DNA of 64,000 nucleotides. It comes from Xanthomonas hortorum (GTDB lineage Bacteria > Pseudomonadota > Gammaproteobacteria > Xanthomonadales > Xanthomonadaceae). Both the position numbers and the translations under genes were made by a program. The notes under the pieces were generated by a model. That model made no database searches and was not told the DNA's origin. It saw nothing but the letters and a program-made list of their open reading frames with translations. The stretch spans positions 1,736,001-1,800,000 of the forward strand of contig NZ_CP101417.1 in the NCBI RefSeq assembly GCF_024339125.1, written 5' to 3'. How positions within the stretch are numbered: the stretch's first letter is position 1; every line of letters begins with the position of its first letter. This document shows positions 1 to 7,264 of this stretch, one piece after another.

Positions 1-2
1 AC

Positions 3-830
3 ATCCACACCGATGCCTTGGGCTCACCGGTGGCGATCACCGATGCCGCAGGCAATGTGATCGAGCGAACGGTGTATGAGCCGTATGGCGGCATGGTCAA
101 TAAGGCCGCGGTGGACGGACCTGGGTTTACCGGGCATGTAGCGGACTCGGCGACCGGGCTGAGCTATATGCAGCAGCGGTATTACGATCCACAGATTGGA
201 AGACTTCTTTCAGTTGATCCCGTGATGGCTTATGGCAATCCCTCAGGACCATTCAATCGCTATTGGTATGCTAACGACAATCCGTATCGGTTCACTGATC
301 CGGATGGAAGGCAGACAATTCCAGCGGAAAACAAACTTGGCTCCAGCGACCCAGCCGTTATCAATGACTTCCACCGAGCACAGGGTGAGCATGCCGCTGT
401 TACACTTAATGTTGCGCTGGACCTGTTCCTATCGCAGTTTGGTGATGGTCCTGGTGGAGCAGCTGCAGGCGTAGGCGGGGTTGTTGCGAAGTCTGCTGAA
501 GCAGTAAGCGCCCTCACCAGGGCAAGGGAAATCCAGGGCGCACTAAAACCTATAACTCAGTCCAAAGTCACGACTGCTGTAACAGAGACGGCGGAAGGTG
601 TTCGCGTTGTCACTTCAAGCGAAGGGAGGTTGCGTCCAGCACAGCGTGCAGCCCTACAAGTTGGCGAGGTGGCTGGAAAAGGCGCCGCACGCACGCACGC
701 GGAGGTGAACGGAGTCAATGCCGCTAGAGATATGGGATTGACGCCAACAAGCGTCTCGCCGAGTCGAACGGCATGCTCAGGATGTCAGGAAGCCATGAGA
801 AAATTAGAAATTCCCATTAAAGATAAATGA
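3..830 (+). CDS. RHS-repeat protein C-terminus with deaminase-like toxin tip (5' partial)
   Basis: The window opens inside this gene, so its N-terminus is missing. The visible part begins with the end of the RHS shell (YEPYG, then RYYDPQIGRLLSVDP, RYWYANDNPYRFTDPDGR around residues 70-100), the DPDGR being the usual boundary where the shell ends and the variable toxin begins. The remaining ~170 residues form the toxin. Its last 45 residues carry HAEVN and SRTACSGC, the HxE...CxxC zinc signature of deaminase-fold toxins found in RHS/CDI polymorphic toxins. RHS proteins encapsulate the toxin and are usually exported by type VI or related systems; no secretion genes are visible. A gene starting 9 nt after the stop is the likely immunity gene. 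The exact deaminase subfamily is not resolved. Confidence 0.85.
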   Translation: MHTDALGSPVAITDAAGNVIERTVYEPYGGMVNKAAVDGPGFTGHVADSATGLSYMQQRYYDPQIGRLLSVDPVMAYGNPSGPFNRYWYANDNPYRFTDPDGRQTIPAENKLGSSDPAVINDFHRAQGEHAAVTLNVALDLFLSQFGDGPGGAAAGVGGVVAKSAEAVSALTRAREIQGALKPITQSKVTTAVTETAEGVRVVTSSEGRLRPAQRAALQVGEVAGKGAARTHAEVNGVNAARDMGLTPTSVSPSRTACSGCQEAMRKLEIPIKDK

Positions 831-839
831 AGGCTGGAA

Positions 840-1448
840 GTGGAAATTTTCAACGAAACAAAAATTTTGCTGTGGATAAATGGCATGCCGGACTGGAAGC
901 GTATAGCTTTTATGACCTATTGTTGTGAAAGGATGTTTCCTAATTACATTGATTTCAGCAAAGAGACTGGGTTTGGTGATGCGTCGGTATTAAGGAATTC
1001 CTTGGACTATATCTGGAAATGGATTGAATTCGGTAACTTAAATGAGGATGCGGCTACCCTAGTAAAAGCTTGCGAGAAGCTGGCGCCTGATACAGAAGAT
1101 TTTACTTCGCTATACACATCCGCCGCACTTGACGCTGCTGCAGCAACAGCGATGACTATAAATGCGACAACAAGCTCGACAGCAATGCAGCTCATTGATG
1201 TGGCATCTTTATCCAGAGATACCGTTGATTTATTTGTTCAATTTCAAGAAGATATTGATCCAAATGATCCTCGCCTAGAGGACATGGTTTGTGAAAGTCA
1301 GCTCATGCAAAATGAATTGCGTATACAAAGGGAAAGTCTTGAGTACCTAGTTAATTTAGAGGGTGGCCGTGAAACGGTGACTAAGGTGCTGCGTGCGCAA
1401 TGGTCAAATCTTGATAATGGAAGTCTGAAATTAGCTCAGCTAGAATAA
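840..1448 (+). CDS. DUF416 (YjaG-like) protein, probable immunity to the upstream toxin
   Basis: The 202-residue protein starts with GTG, preceded by a purine-rich aggctgga, 9 nt after the toxin stop. The N-terminal pattern (W-x4-FMTYCCERMFPNY, then TGFGD and W) matches the DUF416/YjaG family as I know it, of which the usual length is ~190-200 residues. The middle contains an Ala/Thr-rich helix (LDAAAATAMTINATTSS). Its position directly behind a toxin tip, low GC content and lack of any other partner suggest an immunity protein. That role is inferred from context; DUF416 itself has no firm biochemical function. Confidence 0.7.
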   Translation: MEIFNETKILLWINGMPDWKRIAFMTYCCERMFPNYIDFSKETGFGDASVLRNSLDYIWKWIEFGNLNEDAATLVKACEKLAPDTEDFTSLYTSAALDAAAATAMTINATTSSTAMQLIDVASLSRDTVDLFVQFQEDIDPNDPRLEDMVCESQLMQNELRIQRESLEYLVNLEGGRETVTKVLRAQWSNLDNGSLKLAQLE

Positions 1449-1569
1449 GATAATTTAAAAATTTTTAATTTGTAATTTCATATCATTAATGTGAACCATA
1501 TTGCCTCAAAAATGATTGCGGGAATCGTGTAAAGCGTGTCTGGCTGACAGAAGGCGCATGGTTCGATAG

Positions 1570-1866
1570 AGCGGGGCGGGTACTAGGCCTCGGACTATAG
1601 CTCAGCTTTCGGAGCTGGCTACTGGTACTGTCTCAGGGTTTGTAGGGCATCATGTCAATAGCGTTCAAGCATTTCCAGAACTTGCTGGTGTGCCGGATAA
1701 TGTCGCATTTTTTCCCGGGAACTAGCATATTGGAGAGCATGGCGGGAATTATAGAAACCAAACTCAAGGGCCAATGCTGCAAAGATCTGCATCCTCAAGG
1801 TCTATATCCGGGAGGATCGGTAGGGTCGTGGAAACCGGGACTATAATAATAAAGCGAGGAAAATGA
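1570..1866 (+). pseudogene. displaced RHS toxin tip, GHH-signature nuclease, with in-frame TAG
   Basis: Reading frame 1 between the TAG at 1567 and the TGA at 1864 encodes a toxin tip interrupted once by TAG at 1723-1725. Before the stop it reads ...TVSGFVGHHVNSVQAFPEL..; after it HIGEHGGNYRNQTQG... The GHHVNSV, FPEL and EHGGNYRNxTxG elements match the GHH-signature HNH/EndoVII-fold toxin domain of RHS proteins. There is no start codon or RHS shell attached, so this is a displaced (orphan) tip that could only be expressed after recombination, and the nonsense codon would now cut it in two. Its TGA overlaps the ATG of the next gene (ATGA). Confidence 0.7.
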
Positions 1867-2468
1867 TTATGCGCATGAATCGGGATGAACTTGTTGGCAT
1901 CCTAGAAAATAGGCTTGCAAGTAAGCGGGTCATTGATGAAGGCGGGAATATACTAATAAATCATCTTCCATCGGTAGGTAGTCGAGCTTATCTGCACGTC
2001 ATTTTTGAGAAGGCTAATTCGAACGAGGTTCTAAAAAGTGTGAAAGAAGCAGGGGTTCAATTGCCTAAGAGTTTCTTGGAGTTACTTGCTCAGTGTAATG
2101 GTTTCGTTCTTTTCCAAGGTGCGCTATCTATTTTCGGAGTGCGATCACAGTTGTCTAGGTCTGCTGGAAAAAGGCACCCGTTCGATTTGCTTGAGGCAAA
2201 TACGATAGCTAGGCCTGGCAATCTAAACAAAAATGAAATTTATATTGGGAGCTATAATTGGGATGGCTCAATTTTGTTTATTAATCAGTGCGACTCAATC
2301 ATTCGGCATAGGTCTCCTGACTCAACGGATGTTTTAAATGAATGGGGTGATTTTGATCAATTTATCAGATGTGAAGTAGACCGTCTGTCATTATTATTTA
2401 ATGAGGGTGGCGCAGAGGTTGATCCTCTAGTAGCAACATCTCCATCTCGGTTACTTGATTGGCGTTAA
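1863..2468 (+). CDS. SMI1/KNR4 (SUKH) family immunity protein
   Basis: The 201-residue protein has the SUKH layout: a helix with LPKSFLELLAQCNGF near residues 67-81 (the usual LP..Y..f...NG motif), then a strand-rich middle (LSIFGV..., IYIGSYNWDGSILFIN) and an acidic tail. SUKH proteins are among the commonest immunity proteins of polymorphic toxins, notably of nucleases. The start overlaps the stop of the GHH tip in an ATGA, the typical coupling of a toxin and its immunity gene. Two other in-frame ATGs (1869, 1875) are close. Base composition is AT-rich like its neighbours. Confidence 0.8.
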   Translation: MIMRMNRDELVGILENRLASKRVIDEGGNILINHLPSVGSRAYLHVIFEKANSNEVLKSVKEAGVQLPKSFLELLAQCNGFVLFQGALSIFGVRSQLSRSAGKRHPFDLLEANTIARPGNLNKNEIYIGSYNWDGSILFINQCDSIIRHRSPDSTDVLNEWGDFDQFIRCEVDRLSLLFNEGGAEVDPLVATSPSRLLDWR

Positions 2469-2736
2469 TTTGCAGAACGTCGAGTGCGTGGAAATCGATA
2501 TTAAAGATGCTATCCATGTGGGTCTCTACCGTTTTATTCTCACATCAGTACAGCCAAACCTCGCCATTAGCTATGTGCGCTGTCGAGCCGTAGTAGTAGT
2601 GCAAGCTACTGGGCGACGTGTACTCAGCGATGGGCTGGCTTTATTATTGATGTGAACATTATCAAATATGGAAAGCTAGGCGGCGGGAAGTGAAGAATAG
2701 ACTGGGTACTTACATTGACCTCATTCTGCTCATGAA

Positions 2737-3069
2737 TTGGAAGATGGAAGCAAAGGATTGCCTCATTATCATACCGAAGGGAAGCGAGGTCATACATTCT
2801 GGGGCAAGTTAAGTATCGCCACGATTTCAGCAGGTGCGCTAGATCAAGTTGCTGAAGCTGCGGAATACTTGCCTGATCCTGCCCCAAGACCTGTCGAGCA
2901 ATCAGATCTCTCGCGTTGGAACAATGCTATGGGTGCTATAAGTGAGGCGACTGGAGTGCCAATGCCCGGGGTCAAGATGGGCCAAGACGGTGGGTTCCAG
3001 GGCTACTTCCGAGTGGAGGGGCGGATCGACTCAAAGCGGCTATCTGAAGAGTTGGACAAGAAAAGATAA
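2737..3069 (+). pseudogene. displaced RHS-type toxin tip fragment (third cassette)
   Basis: An open frame of 110 codons beginning with TTG and without a ribosome-binding site encodes GLPHYHTEGKRGHTFWG near its N-terminus and ends ...EELDKKR. Upstream in the same frame is a stop at 2716, so it has no shell. The PHYHT-type start, its length and its position 2 nt before another small gene make it look like an orphan toxin C-terminus; I do not recognise the catalytic family. The 250 bp before it (2469-2736) hold no convincing gene. Confidence 0.45.
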
Positions 3070-3444
3070 GTATGAACACATATCAGGTCATGATCGAAGG
3101 GGTCTTTGTGAGATCCCCGGAACTGGGTCGGCTCACAGGGGGGTTCCACACGACTTTTTTTGTTATGGCGATCAATGCAGCTAATGCCTCGCATAAAGTG
3201 AACAAGCTGCTTGCAAAGAGGATGGCTGCGCACTCCGTAGTTAGCGATAATGCAGGATGGTTTATGGCTTATTACTGGGTTCACGACATATGGGAAGTCA
3301 CTGTAGAAAAGTATTCGGAGAACGAGGGGCACGACTCTGGCTTCACATTTTTCATCATCGGTCGCATGGAAAAGCTTTTTTTGGCTGTTCGTCGGCTGTT
3401 CTTCAATAAGTATCGTCAGTGGCTTCTGGTCCAACCGGAACTAG

Positions 3445-4603
3445 GGATGGTCTGATCAACGGCATCGGAGGATGAGCCTAACCACATCGACCAGGCTGAC
3501 GGCGCTCAGATCCTCGATTTTTTTGCCGTTTCCGGCGCGTTTGCAGGGTGTTGCCCGGGTTACAGGCGCACGTTCCCCATCGTCGGCAGTAACTGCTTTC
3601 GCTTCATCCACAGGTTCGATAGCGCAAACAAGGTCAGCACCTGCGCGGTGTTCTTGGCCAGGCCGCGATAGCGGACCTTGGTGTAGCCGAACTGGCGCTT
3701 GATCACCCGGAATGGATGCTCCACCTTCGCGCGCACGCTGGCCTTGAAGTGTTCCCAACGTCTTTCCCGAGCACGCTCGCGTTTGTTGCCGAGGGCTTGC
3801 ATCGTCGAGGGCCTGGCGGCGATGAAGAATGCAGCCTTGCAGGCCTGCAGTTCTTCGCGTTTGTCCGCACCGGTGTAGCCGCTATCGCCGAACACGCTGT
3901 CTTCTTTGCCATGCAGCAACGTGTGCATCACCGTGACATCGGCGACGTTGGCGGCTGTGCAATGGACGTGGTGCACCAACCCGGAAAATTCATCCACGCC
4001 GATGTGCGCCTTCATCCCGAAATACCACTGATTGCCCTTCTTGGTCTGATGCATCTCAGGGTCGCGCGCGTTGTCGGCATTCTTGGTCGAACTGGGCGCC
4101 GCGATCAGCGTCGCATCGACGATCGTGCCCGACCGCAGGCTCTGGCCCTTGCGCGCCAGATGCGCGTTGACCGCTTCCAGCATCCGCGCGGCAAGGCCAT
4201 GGGTCTCCAGCAGGCGCCGAAAGTTGAGAATCGTGGTCTCGTCCGGAACGTTGTCCAAGCCACCGAGCTGGGCAAACCGCCGCAAGGTCGGGATCTCGTG
4301 CAGTGCTTCTTCCATCGCCGGATCGCTCAGCGCATACCACTGCTGCAGCAGATGAATCCGCAACATCGTCGCCAGTGCGTACGGCTGCCGACCTGGCCGG
4401 CCCGATACCGGATAGTGCGGCGCGATCAGACCGAGCAGTTGCTGCCACGGAACCACCTGCTCCATCTCGGCCAGAAAGATCTCGCGCCGGGTCTGCTTGC
4501 GCTTGCCCAGGCCCTCAGCGTCACCGAACGTCAGTTGCATGGATCACTCCTCAACATCAGGCGGGTAGTGTCGCGTATCTGTGGTGCGTTGTTCAGAGGT
4601 TCC
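3445..4603 (-). mobile_element. IS5-family insertion sequence, copy 1 (1159 bp)
   Basis: Ends are GGATGGTCTGATCAAC on the left and the complement of GGAACCTCTGAACAAC on the right, imperfect inverted repeats. The element is flanked by a direct CTAG duplication (3441-3444 and 4604-4607), matching the YTAR target preference of IS5-type elements. It carries one transposase gene on the minus strand. It interrupts the immunity-like gene begun at 3072. It resembles the IS1478 type of xanthomonads, but the name cannot be confirmed here. Confidence 0.92.
3560..4540 (-). CDS. IS5-family transposase (copy 1)
   Basis: 326-residue DDE transposase. The N-terminal IS5 domain ([30 protein letters not shown]) is followed by the catalytic core: IVDATLI (first D), VFGDSGYTG (second D) and [12 protein letters not shown] (E). 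The start is the ATG just inside the right end, preceded by GGAGTGATC. The protein is identical to those of the copies at 36234-37214 and 38729-39709, implying recent transposition. Confidence 0.95.
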   Translation of the reverse strand: MQLTFGDAEGLGKRKQTRREIFLAEMEQVVPWQQLLGLIAPHYPVSGRPGRQPYALATMLRIHLLQQWYALSDPAMEEALHEIPTLRRFAQLGGLDNVPDETTILNFRRLLETHGLAARMLEAVNAHLARKGQSLRSGTIVDATLIAAPSSTKNADNARDPEMHQTKKGNQWYFGMKAHIGVDEFSGLVHHVHCTAANVADVTVMHTLLHGKEDSVFGDSGYTGADKREELQACKAAFFIAARPSTMQALGNKRERARERRWEHFKASVRAKVEHPFRVIKRQFGYTKVRYRGLAKNTAQVLTLFALSNLWMKRKQLLPTMGNVRL

Positions 4604-4808
4604 CTAGCGGGGTCGGAACCTGAGTAGGTGTCGGGGTAAGCACCTTGCGGCATAACAATATGTCCGCATTTGCGGGTCTATTGTTGGCGGGTTCGCGATC
4701 GTTGCTACTGATGCGCGGCGAGCACCGTTTAGGGTACTTACACAATGGCGCGCTGCCAGGTCTTGGCCAAGTGCTGGGTGCGCTCAAGCTGTGTCGACTC
4801 CCCGTAAT

Positions 4809-4912
4809 TCAGTGCCTAGAGGTCTGCGGTTGATGTTGATCACGAAACTCGGCGGGCGTTAGCCCGCCCAGGCTGTCGTGCGAGATCTGCTGGTTGTAGT
4901 CGGCCGGGCTGA
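4809..4912 (-). pseudogene. IS3-family transposase C-terminal remnant
   Basis: The minus strand encodes a fragment SPADYNQQISHDSLGGLTPAEF and ends in TGA at 4809-4811. The pattern YN..RPH.SLGGLTPAEF is the well-known C-terminal end of IS3-group transposase OrfB (here partly altered). Only about 30 codons remain, abutting the next toxin-tip remnant, which suggests an old IS3 insertion and deletion inside the RHS region. The 180 bp before it (4628-4808) contain nothing I recognise. Confidence 0.65.
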
Positions 4913-5053
4913 GTTAACGGACACCACCGTGCAGCAGCCGCAATCAAAGCCGGTGTAAAGGAGGTTCCTGTGCAAACTGTACCGACCACATCGCAGCAAG
5001 GGGCACAGCTTCTACAAGAGTCCGCAGAGGCAATGCAGCAGAGGGGCCGCTAA
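4913..5053 (+). pseudogene. toxin-tip remnant (fourth cassette), C-terminal ~46 codons
   Basis: The frame VNGHHRAAAAIKAGVKEV... ends QQRGR at TAA 5051-5053, right where the second IS copy has inserted (the TAA is part of the CTAA target). It begins at the edge of the IS3 remnant, so the upstream part was probably removed by that element. An internal GTG at 4970 has an aaaggagg 6-7 nt upstream, but it would make only 27 codons. The GHH start and the following immunity-like gene suggest an RHS tip; the family is not recognised. Confidence 0.35.
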
Positions 5054-6212
5054 GGATGGTCTGATCAACGGCATCGGAGGATGAGCCTAACCACATCGAC
5101 CAGGCTGACGGCGCTCAGATCCTCGATTTTTTTGCCGTTTCCGGCGCGTTTGCAGGGTGTTGCCCGGGTTACAGGCGCACGCTCCCCATAGCAGGCAGTA
5201 ACTGCTTTCGCTTCATCCACAGGTTTGACAGCGCAAACAACGTCAGCACCTGCGCGGTGTTCTTGGCCAGGCCGCGATAGCGGACCTTGGTGTAACCGAA
5301 CTGGCGCTTGATCACCCGGAATGGATGCTCCACCTTCGCGCGCACGCTGGCCTTGAAGTGTTCCCAACGCTGTTCCCGAGCACGCTCGCGTTTGTTGCCG
5401 ATGGCTTGCGTCGTCGAGGGCCTGGCGGCGATGAAGAATGCTGCCTTGCAGGTCTGCAGTTCGTCGCGTTTGTCCGCGCCGGTGTAGCCGCTGTCGCCGA
5501 ACACGCTGTCTTCGTTGCCATGCAGCAACGTGTGCGTCACCGTGACGTCGGCGACATTAGCCGCTGTGCAATGGACGTGGTGCACCAACCCGGAAAACTC
5601 ATCCACGCCGATGTGCGCCTTCATCCCGAAATACCACTGATTGCCCTTCCTGGTCTGATGCATTTCAGGGTCGCGCGCGTTGTCGGCATTCTTGGTCGAA
5701 CTGGGTGCAGCGATCAGCGTCGCATCGACGATCGTGCCCGACCGCAGGCTCTGACCCTTGCGCGCCAGATGCGCATTGACCGCGTCCAGCATCCGCGCGG
5801 CAAGGCCATGGGTCTCCAGCAGGCGCCGAAAGTTCAAAATCGTGGTCTCGTCCGGAACGTTGTCCAAGCCACCGAGCTGGGCAAAGCGCCGCAAGGTCGG
5901 GATCTCGTGCAGCGCTTCTTCCATCGCCGGATCGCTCAGCGCATACCACTGCTGCAGCAGATGAATCCGCAACATCGTCGCCAGTGCGTATGGCTGCCGA
6001 CCTGGGCGCCCCGACACCGGATAGTGCGGCGCGATCAGACCGAGCAAGTGCTGCCACGGAACCACCTGCTCCATCTCGGCCAGGAAGATCTCCCTGCGGG
6101 TCTGCTTGCGCTTACCCAGGCCTTCAGCGTCACCGAACGTCAGTTGCATGGATCACTCCTCAACATCAGGCGGGTAGTGTCGCGTATCTGTGGTGCGTTG
6201 TTCAGAGGTTCC
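5054..6212 (-). mobile_element. IS5-family insertion sequence, copy 2 (1159 bp)
   Basis: Same length and terminal sequences as copy 1, with a different target duplication, CTAA, at 5050-5053 and 6213-6216. The sequence differs from copies 1, 3 and 4 at scattered positions, so it is from an older or separate lineage. It separates the fourth toxin-tip remnant from its probable immunity gene. Confidence 0.92.
5169..6149 (-). CDS. IS5-family transposase (copy 2, variant)
   Basis: 326 residues, same domain order and DDE residues as copy 1 ([25 protein letters not shown]). It differs from the other three full copies at about ten residues, for example K to R in MHQTRKGN, HGNEDS for HGKEDS and PAMGSVRL at the end. 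The reading frame is intact. Confidence 0.93.
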   Translation of the reverse strand: MQLTFGDAEGLGKRKQTRREIFLAEMEQVVPWQHLLGLIAPHYPVSGRPGRQPYALATMLRIHLLQQWYALSDPAMEEALHEIPTLRRFAQLGGLDNVPDETTILNFRRLLETHGLAARMLDAVNAHLARKGQSLRSGTIVDATLIAAPSSTKNADNARDPEMHQTRKGNQWYFGMKAHIGVDEFSGLVHHVHCTAANVADVTVTHTLLHGNEDSVFGDSGYTGADKRDELQTCKAAFFIAARPSTTQAIGNKRERAREQRWEHFKASVRAKVEHPFRVIKRQFGYTKVRYRGLAKNTAQVLTLFALSNLWMKRKQLLPAMGSVRL

Positions 6213-6216
6213 CTAA

Positions 6217-6638
6217 GTGACATTGATTGCAAGAGAGTTGCTCTCCCAATTTCTGAGCTTCAATTCGCGCTGATTTCAGAATTCTTTGAAATTTTTCCAA
6301 GTGCGGGCCAAGATTTCATGCGTGATGTCCCGAAAAATGGTGAAATAAGTGTCAAAGGTGAAATGTGGCAATTCCGAAAGCATGGCCAAGGAGTAAGGTT
6401 CTACCACCCTGAATCAGGGCGAATCGTGGATTCGCATCGTTTTTATGGAGATATTTTCGACGTAATTGACGCATGGCGAATTATGCAGTTTACGGAGAGT
6501 GTTGGCATGTCTGCACTCACTGAACAAGCAATTGAAGACTCGTTGATGTTGTCAGTGCGATCTGGAATTCTGCGCCAAATTGGTCATGCCCGTGCGTACC
6601 GCTTAATTTCGCCGATCAAGCCACTTAGGGCGCAATAA
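6217..6638 (+). pseudogene. DUF6896-like immunity gene, 5' end broken beside the IS
   Basis: The open frame after the IS encodes a ~140-residue protein with MWQFRKHGQGVRFYHPESG, then IVDSHR and FDVIDAWRIMQF, which resembles DUF6896 proteins found with polymorphic toxins (W.F..HG.GV.F, VD.H, DAWR). This frame has no start codon after the insertion. A GTG at 6217 directly follows the restored TAA of the tip but lies in another frame that stops within ~18 codons, so a frameshift near the 5' end is likely. I treat it as a damaged immunity gene; the assignment is by pattern memory. Confidence 0.5.
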
Positions 6639-6683
6639 AAAATTTGAGAGAGGATGCCAGAATGCTTGTAAGATCTCGCGTAG

Positions 6684-6810
6684 TGGGATATTTTCGCTGG
6701 AGATGACATCACGCTGAAAGTGCGGCTTTGAGGATTGGTTAAATGCAGCTGCAAGATCTAGGGCAAGGCTCCGTGAGGTTGCCGCCGTCATCTCGTTTGA
6801 TTTAAATTAA
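6684..6810 (+). pseudogene. short frameshifted toxin-tip remnant (fifth cassette)
   Basis: WDIFAGDDITLK in one frame continues as CGFEDWLNAAARSRARLREV... in the next, ending with TAA at 6808-6810. The shift falls near 6719. Read through, it gives a ~40-residue C-terminus positioned 6 nt before the next small gene, as toxin tips sit before immunity genes. No family recognised; low confidence. Confidence 0.3.
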
Positions 6811-6816
6811 AGTTAC

Positions 6817-7179
6817 TTGAGTATTGGGTTTAATATGCGGCCTCTTCATGCGTTTGAGCGCTCTTTAATTCAAAAAGTTGCGGATCTTATACCTGGTCCC
6901 CCTGGTGCAGTGCTGCGTTATGATGTTGACAACGCTTCTGCTGTGGATTGCTCTTCTGACTATTCGAAGGTGCTTTTTATTATCGATGGATATGAAATTC
7001 CTCCATATCATGGGCAGTGTCATTTCCCTGTAGAGATCAGGGCTCTGGATTCCGATGAAGGCGAATTGACGGTAATTATTTACAGTGACAGTAATGGAAG
7101 GCTATTTGAATTGGAAGTTATTCGCTGGGACGGAAAGGCTGTTATTGACCCAAGATGGGATACGTTGGATTTTTACTGA
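6817..7179 (+). CDS. small acidic protein, probable immunity protein (possibly DUF6984-like)
   Basis: The coding frame may start at TTG 6817 or, more likely, ATG 6835, giving 114-120 residues. It starts RPLHAFERSLIQKVADLI and ends in strands typical of a small alpha/beta immunity fold (ELTVIIYSDSNGRLFELEV, IRWDGKAVIDP). The pattern L...E..LI and the GRLFELE strand recall DUF6984, but this is only a suggestion. It is the last gene of the AT-rich RHS region; GC content jumps in the next gene. Confidence 0.55.
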   Translation: MSIGFNMRPLHAFERSLIQKVADLIPGPPGAVLRYDVDNASAVDCSSDYSKVLFIIDGYEIPPYHGQCHFPVEIRALDSDEGELTVIIYSDSNGRLFELEVIRWDGKAVIDPRWDTLDFY

Positions 7180-7264
7180 AGGTGCTGTTCTTTCCCAGGG
7201 GCGAGCTCGAAGGCATCGATCAGTCCTGGCCCATAATCTTGTCGATGCAGATATTTATAGTTGA

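Larger units (their letters stand above)
3072..4627 (+). pseudogene. small immunity-like gene interrupted by the first IS copy
   Basis: The gene begins with ATG 3072, 2 nt after the preceding tip. It runs to the CTAG target site at 3441-3444, where the IS enters; the reading frame now ends inside the IS (TGA 3453) with GMV as its last residues. Joining the two sides of the duplicated CTAG restores ...QPELAGSEPE followed by TAG at 4625-4627, so the intact protein was ~129 residues and only about six C-terminal residues have been replaced. The truncated 127-residue product may still work. It has hydrophobic and aromatic stretches (FFVMAINAA, GWFMAYYWVHDIW) but no family I can name. Immunity role is inferred from position. 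Confidence 0.55.

Noticed and set aside
1652..1846. 64-codon frame starting ATG 1652
   Set aside because: Out of frame with the GHH tip, which explains the same DNA much better.
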